Shown piece after piece: positions 4,177 through 5,021 of a DNA stretch of 5,021 nucleotides. Origin of the DNA: Candidatus Zixiibacteriota bacterium (GTDB taxonomy: Bacteria > Zixibacteria > MSB-5A5 > WJJR01); the NCBI GenBank assembly GCA_014729565.1, contig WJJR01000005.1, positions 1-5,021 of the forward strand, given 5' to 3'. The translations under genes and the position numbers were made by a program. The notes below the pieces were generated by a model. The model was not told where the DNA came from. It saw only the letters and a list, made by a program, of their open reading frames with translations, and ran no database searches. Each line of letters starts with the position of its first letter. The first letter of the stretch is position 1.

Positions 4177-5021
4177 ATGAGGGTCAAGGAACGGCTCCAG
4201 TTAATGATCATTCCGCCATCGACTGATGGCGTTCGGCAGTATTCAATACCACCATGGATCATCCCCGGCGCTTTGATTGCCGTTGGTGTTCTGCTTCTGG
4301 TGGCACTGACCACCAGCATCTTTGCTTTCAAGTACTGGGATAGTGACTCCGAACTCGCCCGTCAGAAAGAAGCCAACCGTCAACTCCAGCTCCAGATCGC
4401 CCAGCTCGACAACAGTGTCGATGATCTGCGCGGCCAACTGGTGTTGCTCGAGGAATCCGAGCAGCAGGTGCGCTCGGTCTTTGGCTTCCCGGAACTCGAT
4501 CCGGCGGAGCGGGCACTCGGTATCGGCGGTAACGTATCGTCGGATGATCTGCTGATGGGCGACGCTGATCATGCAAACTTTGATGAGGTCTTCGCGATTG
4601 AAACCGACCTCGACCGTCTGCTGCGGCGCGCCGAATTCGAACGCGAAAACTTTGAAGCGATTTACAATGCCCTGGTCGAACGCAAAGAGCAGCTCGACCA
4701 TACCCCATCGATCAGCCCTGTCGGCGGGCATTTGGTCCGCGGCTACGGCATCCGTCCCGACCCGTTTACCGGTGTCAAACGGTTGCACGGCGGCCTCGAT
4801 CTGTCGGCCGATGTCGGCACACCGATACGCGCCCCGGCCAATGGCAAGATCACGTCAACCGGGTACCAATCGCAGCTCGGCAAGATGATCAAGATCGACC
4901 ACGGCTACGATGTCGAAACACGATATGGCCATCTCTCGAAGATCCTCGTGAAGCGCGGCCAGCAGGTCAAGCGCGGCGAGGTGATCGGCTATGCCGGCAA
5001 TACCGGCTATTCCACCGGTCC
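4177..5021 (+). CDS. Membrane-anchored M23 (LytM-type) peptidoglycan endopeptidase (partial, 3' end outside window)
   Basis: The visible 281 residues show a short cytoplasmic N-terminus, one membrane segment (about 27-51), a coiled coil (about 56-101: SELARQKEANRQLQLQIAQL), an acidic linker (105-140), a second helical stretch (141-175), then the M23 domain from about 182. Zinc ligands H204 and D208 are in LHGGLDLS. The probable catalytic H252 is in TRYGHLS, and KRGEVIGYAGNTGYSTG leads to the expected P-HLH just past the edge (the last two bases, CC, already specify Pro). Such enzymes cut peptide cross-bridges of peptidoglycan from the outer face of the inner membrane. No active-site residue in view is missing. 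ATG 4177 fits AAAGG (4161-4165) at 11 nt; the in-frame ATG at 4168 is only 2 nt from it. Relatives of this layout are often followed by a bactofilin gene, which cannot be checked here. Its own promoter lies at 4093-4121. Confidence 0.92.
   Translation, partial: MRVKERLQLMIIPPSTDGVRQYSIPPWIIPGALIAVGVLLLVALTTSIFAFKYWDSDSELARQKEANRQLQLQIAQLDNSVDDLRGQLVLLEESEQQVRSVFGFPELDPAERALGIGGNVSSDDLLMGDADHANFDEVFAIETDLDRLLRRAEFERENFEAIYNALVERKEQLDHTPSISPVGGHLVRGYGIRPDPFTGVKRLHGGLDLSADVGTPIRAPANGKITSTGYQSQLGKMIKIDHGYDVETRYGHLSKILVKRGQQVKRGEVIGYAGNTGYSTG

Noticed and set aside
4243..4788. Minus-strand 181-codon frame opposite the M23 peptidase gene
   Set aside because: It is antisense to a gene with intact M23 motifs and a strong promoter, and it has no domain of its own.

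Overview
The window looks like chromosomal DNA from a GC-rich, probably diderm bacterium. The evidence is two exported beta-structured proteins, an anchored M23 peptidase and bacterial microcompartment (BMC) vertex proteins. The mix would suit an uncultured FCB- or PVC-like lineage such as Zixibacteria, but that placement is inference and no marker gene here fixes it.

Left third (1-2264, minus strand): a three-gene operon read right to left. It holds an ECF sigma factor (GTG start at 2264), an exported DUF4097 protein with strict 18-residue beta-helix periodicity, and the start of an exported protein whose last visible residues resemble a bactofilin (polymer-forming) repeat and which runs off the left edge. 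No zinc-finger anti-sigma gene lies between sigma factor and targets. Just upstream of the sigma gene is CGAAAC-N16-CGTA, very close to the Bacillus SigW-type consensus, which suggests autoregulation. The system reads as an envelope-stress or envelope-structure regulon.

Divergent control region (2265-2452): besides the ECF-type promoter there is a sigma-70-like promoter on the minus strand (TTGGCG-N17-TATTAT). Its spacer contains a perfect 12-bp palindrome. An extended -10 on the plus strand overlaps its -10. One regulator could therefore control both directions.

Middle (2453-3348, plus strand): three tightly coupled, divergent EutN/CcmL-family genes (BMC-P pentamers). No shell hexamer gene or core enzyme is in view, so the rest of any compartment must be encoded elsewhere.

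Right-hand non-coding stretch (3349-4092): it is interrupted only by a likely 46-residue small gene (3763-3903) with a strong ribosome binding site. It holds a long-range inverted repeat directly after the BMC operon, a close-packed run of DnaA-box-like 9-mers around a perfect TTATCCACA (a candidate origin or DnaA-responsive site), and a leader that could fold over the ribosome binding site and start codon of the small gene. Further stem-forming sequences follow.

Right end (4093-5021): a well-formed sigma-70-like promoter (TTGACA-N17-TATTCT) drives a membrane-anchored, coiled-coil M23 (LytM-type) peptidoglycan endopeptidase cut by the window edge just before its HxH motif.
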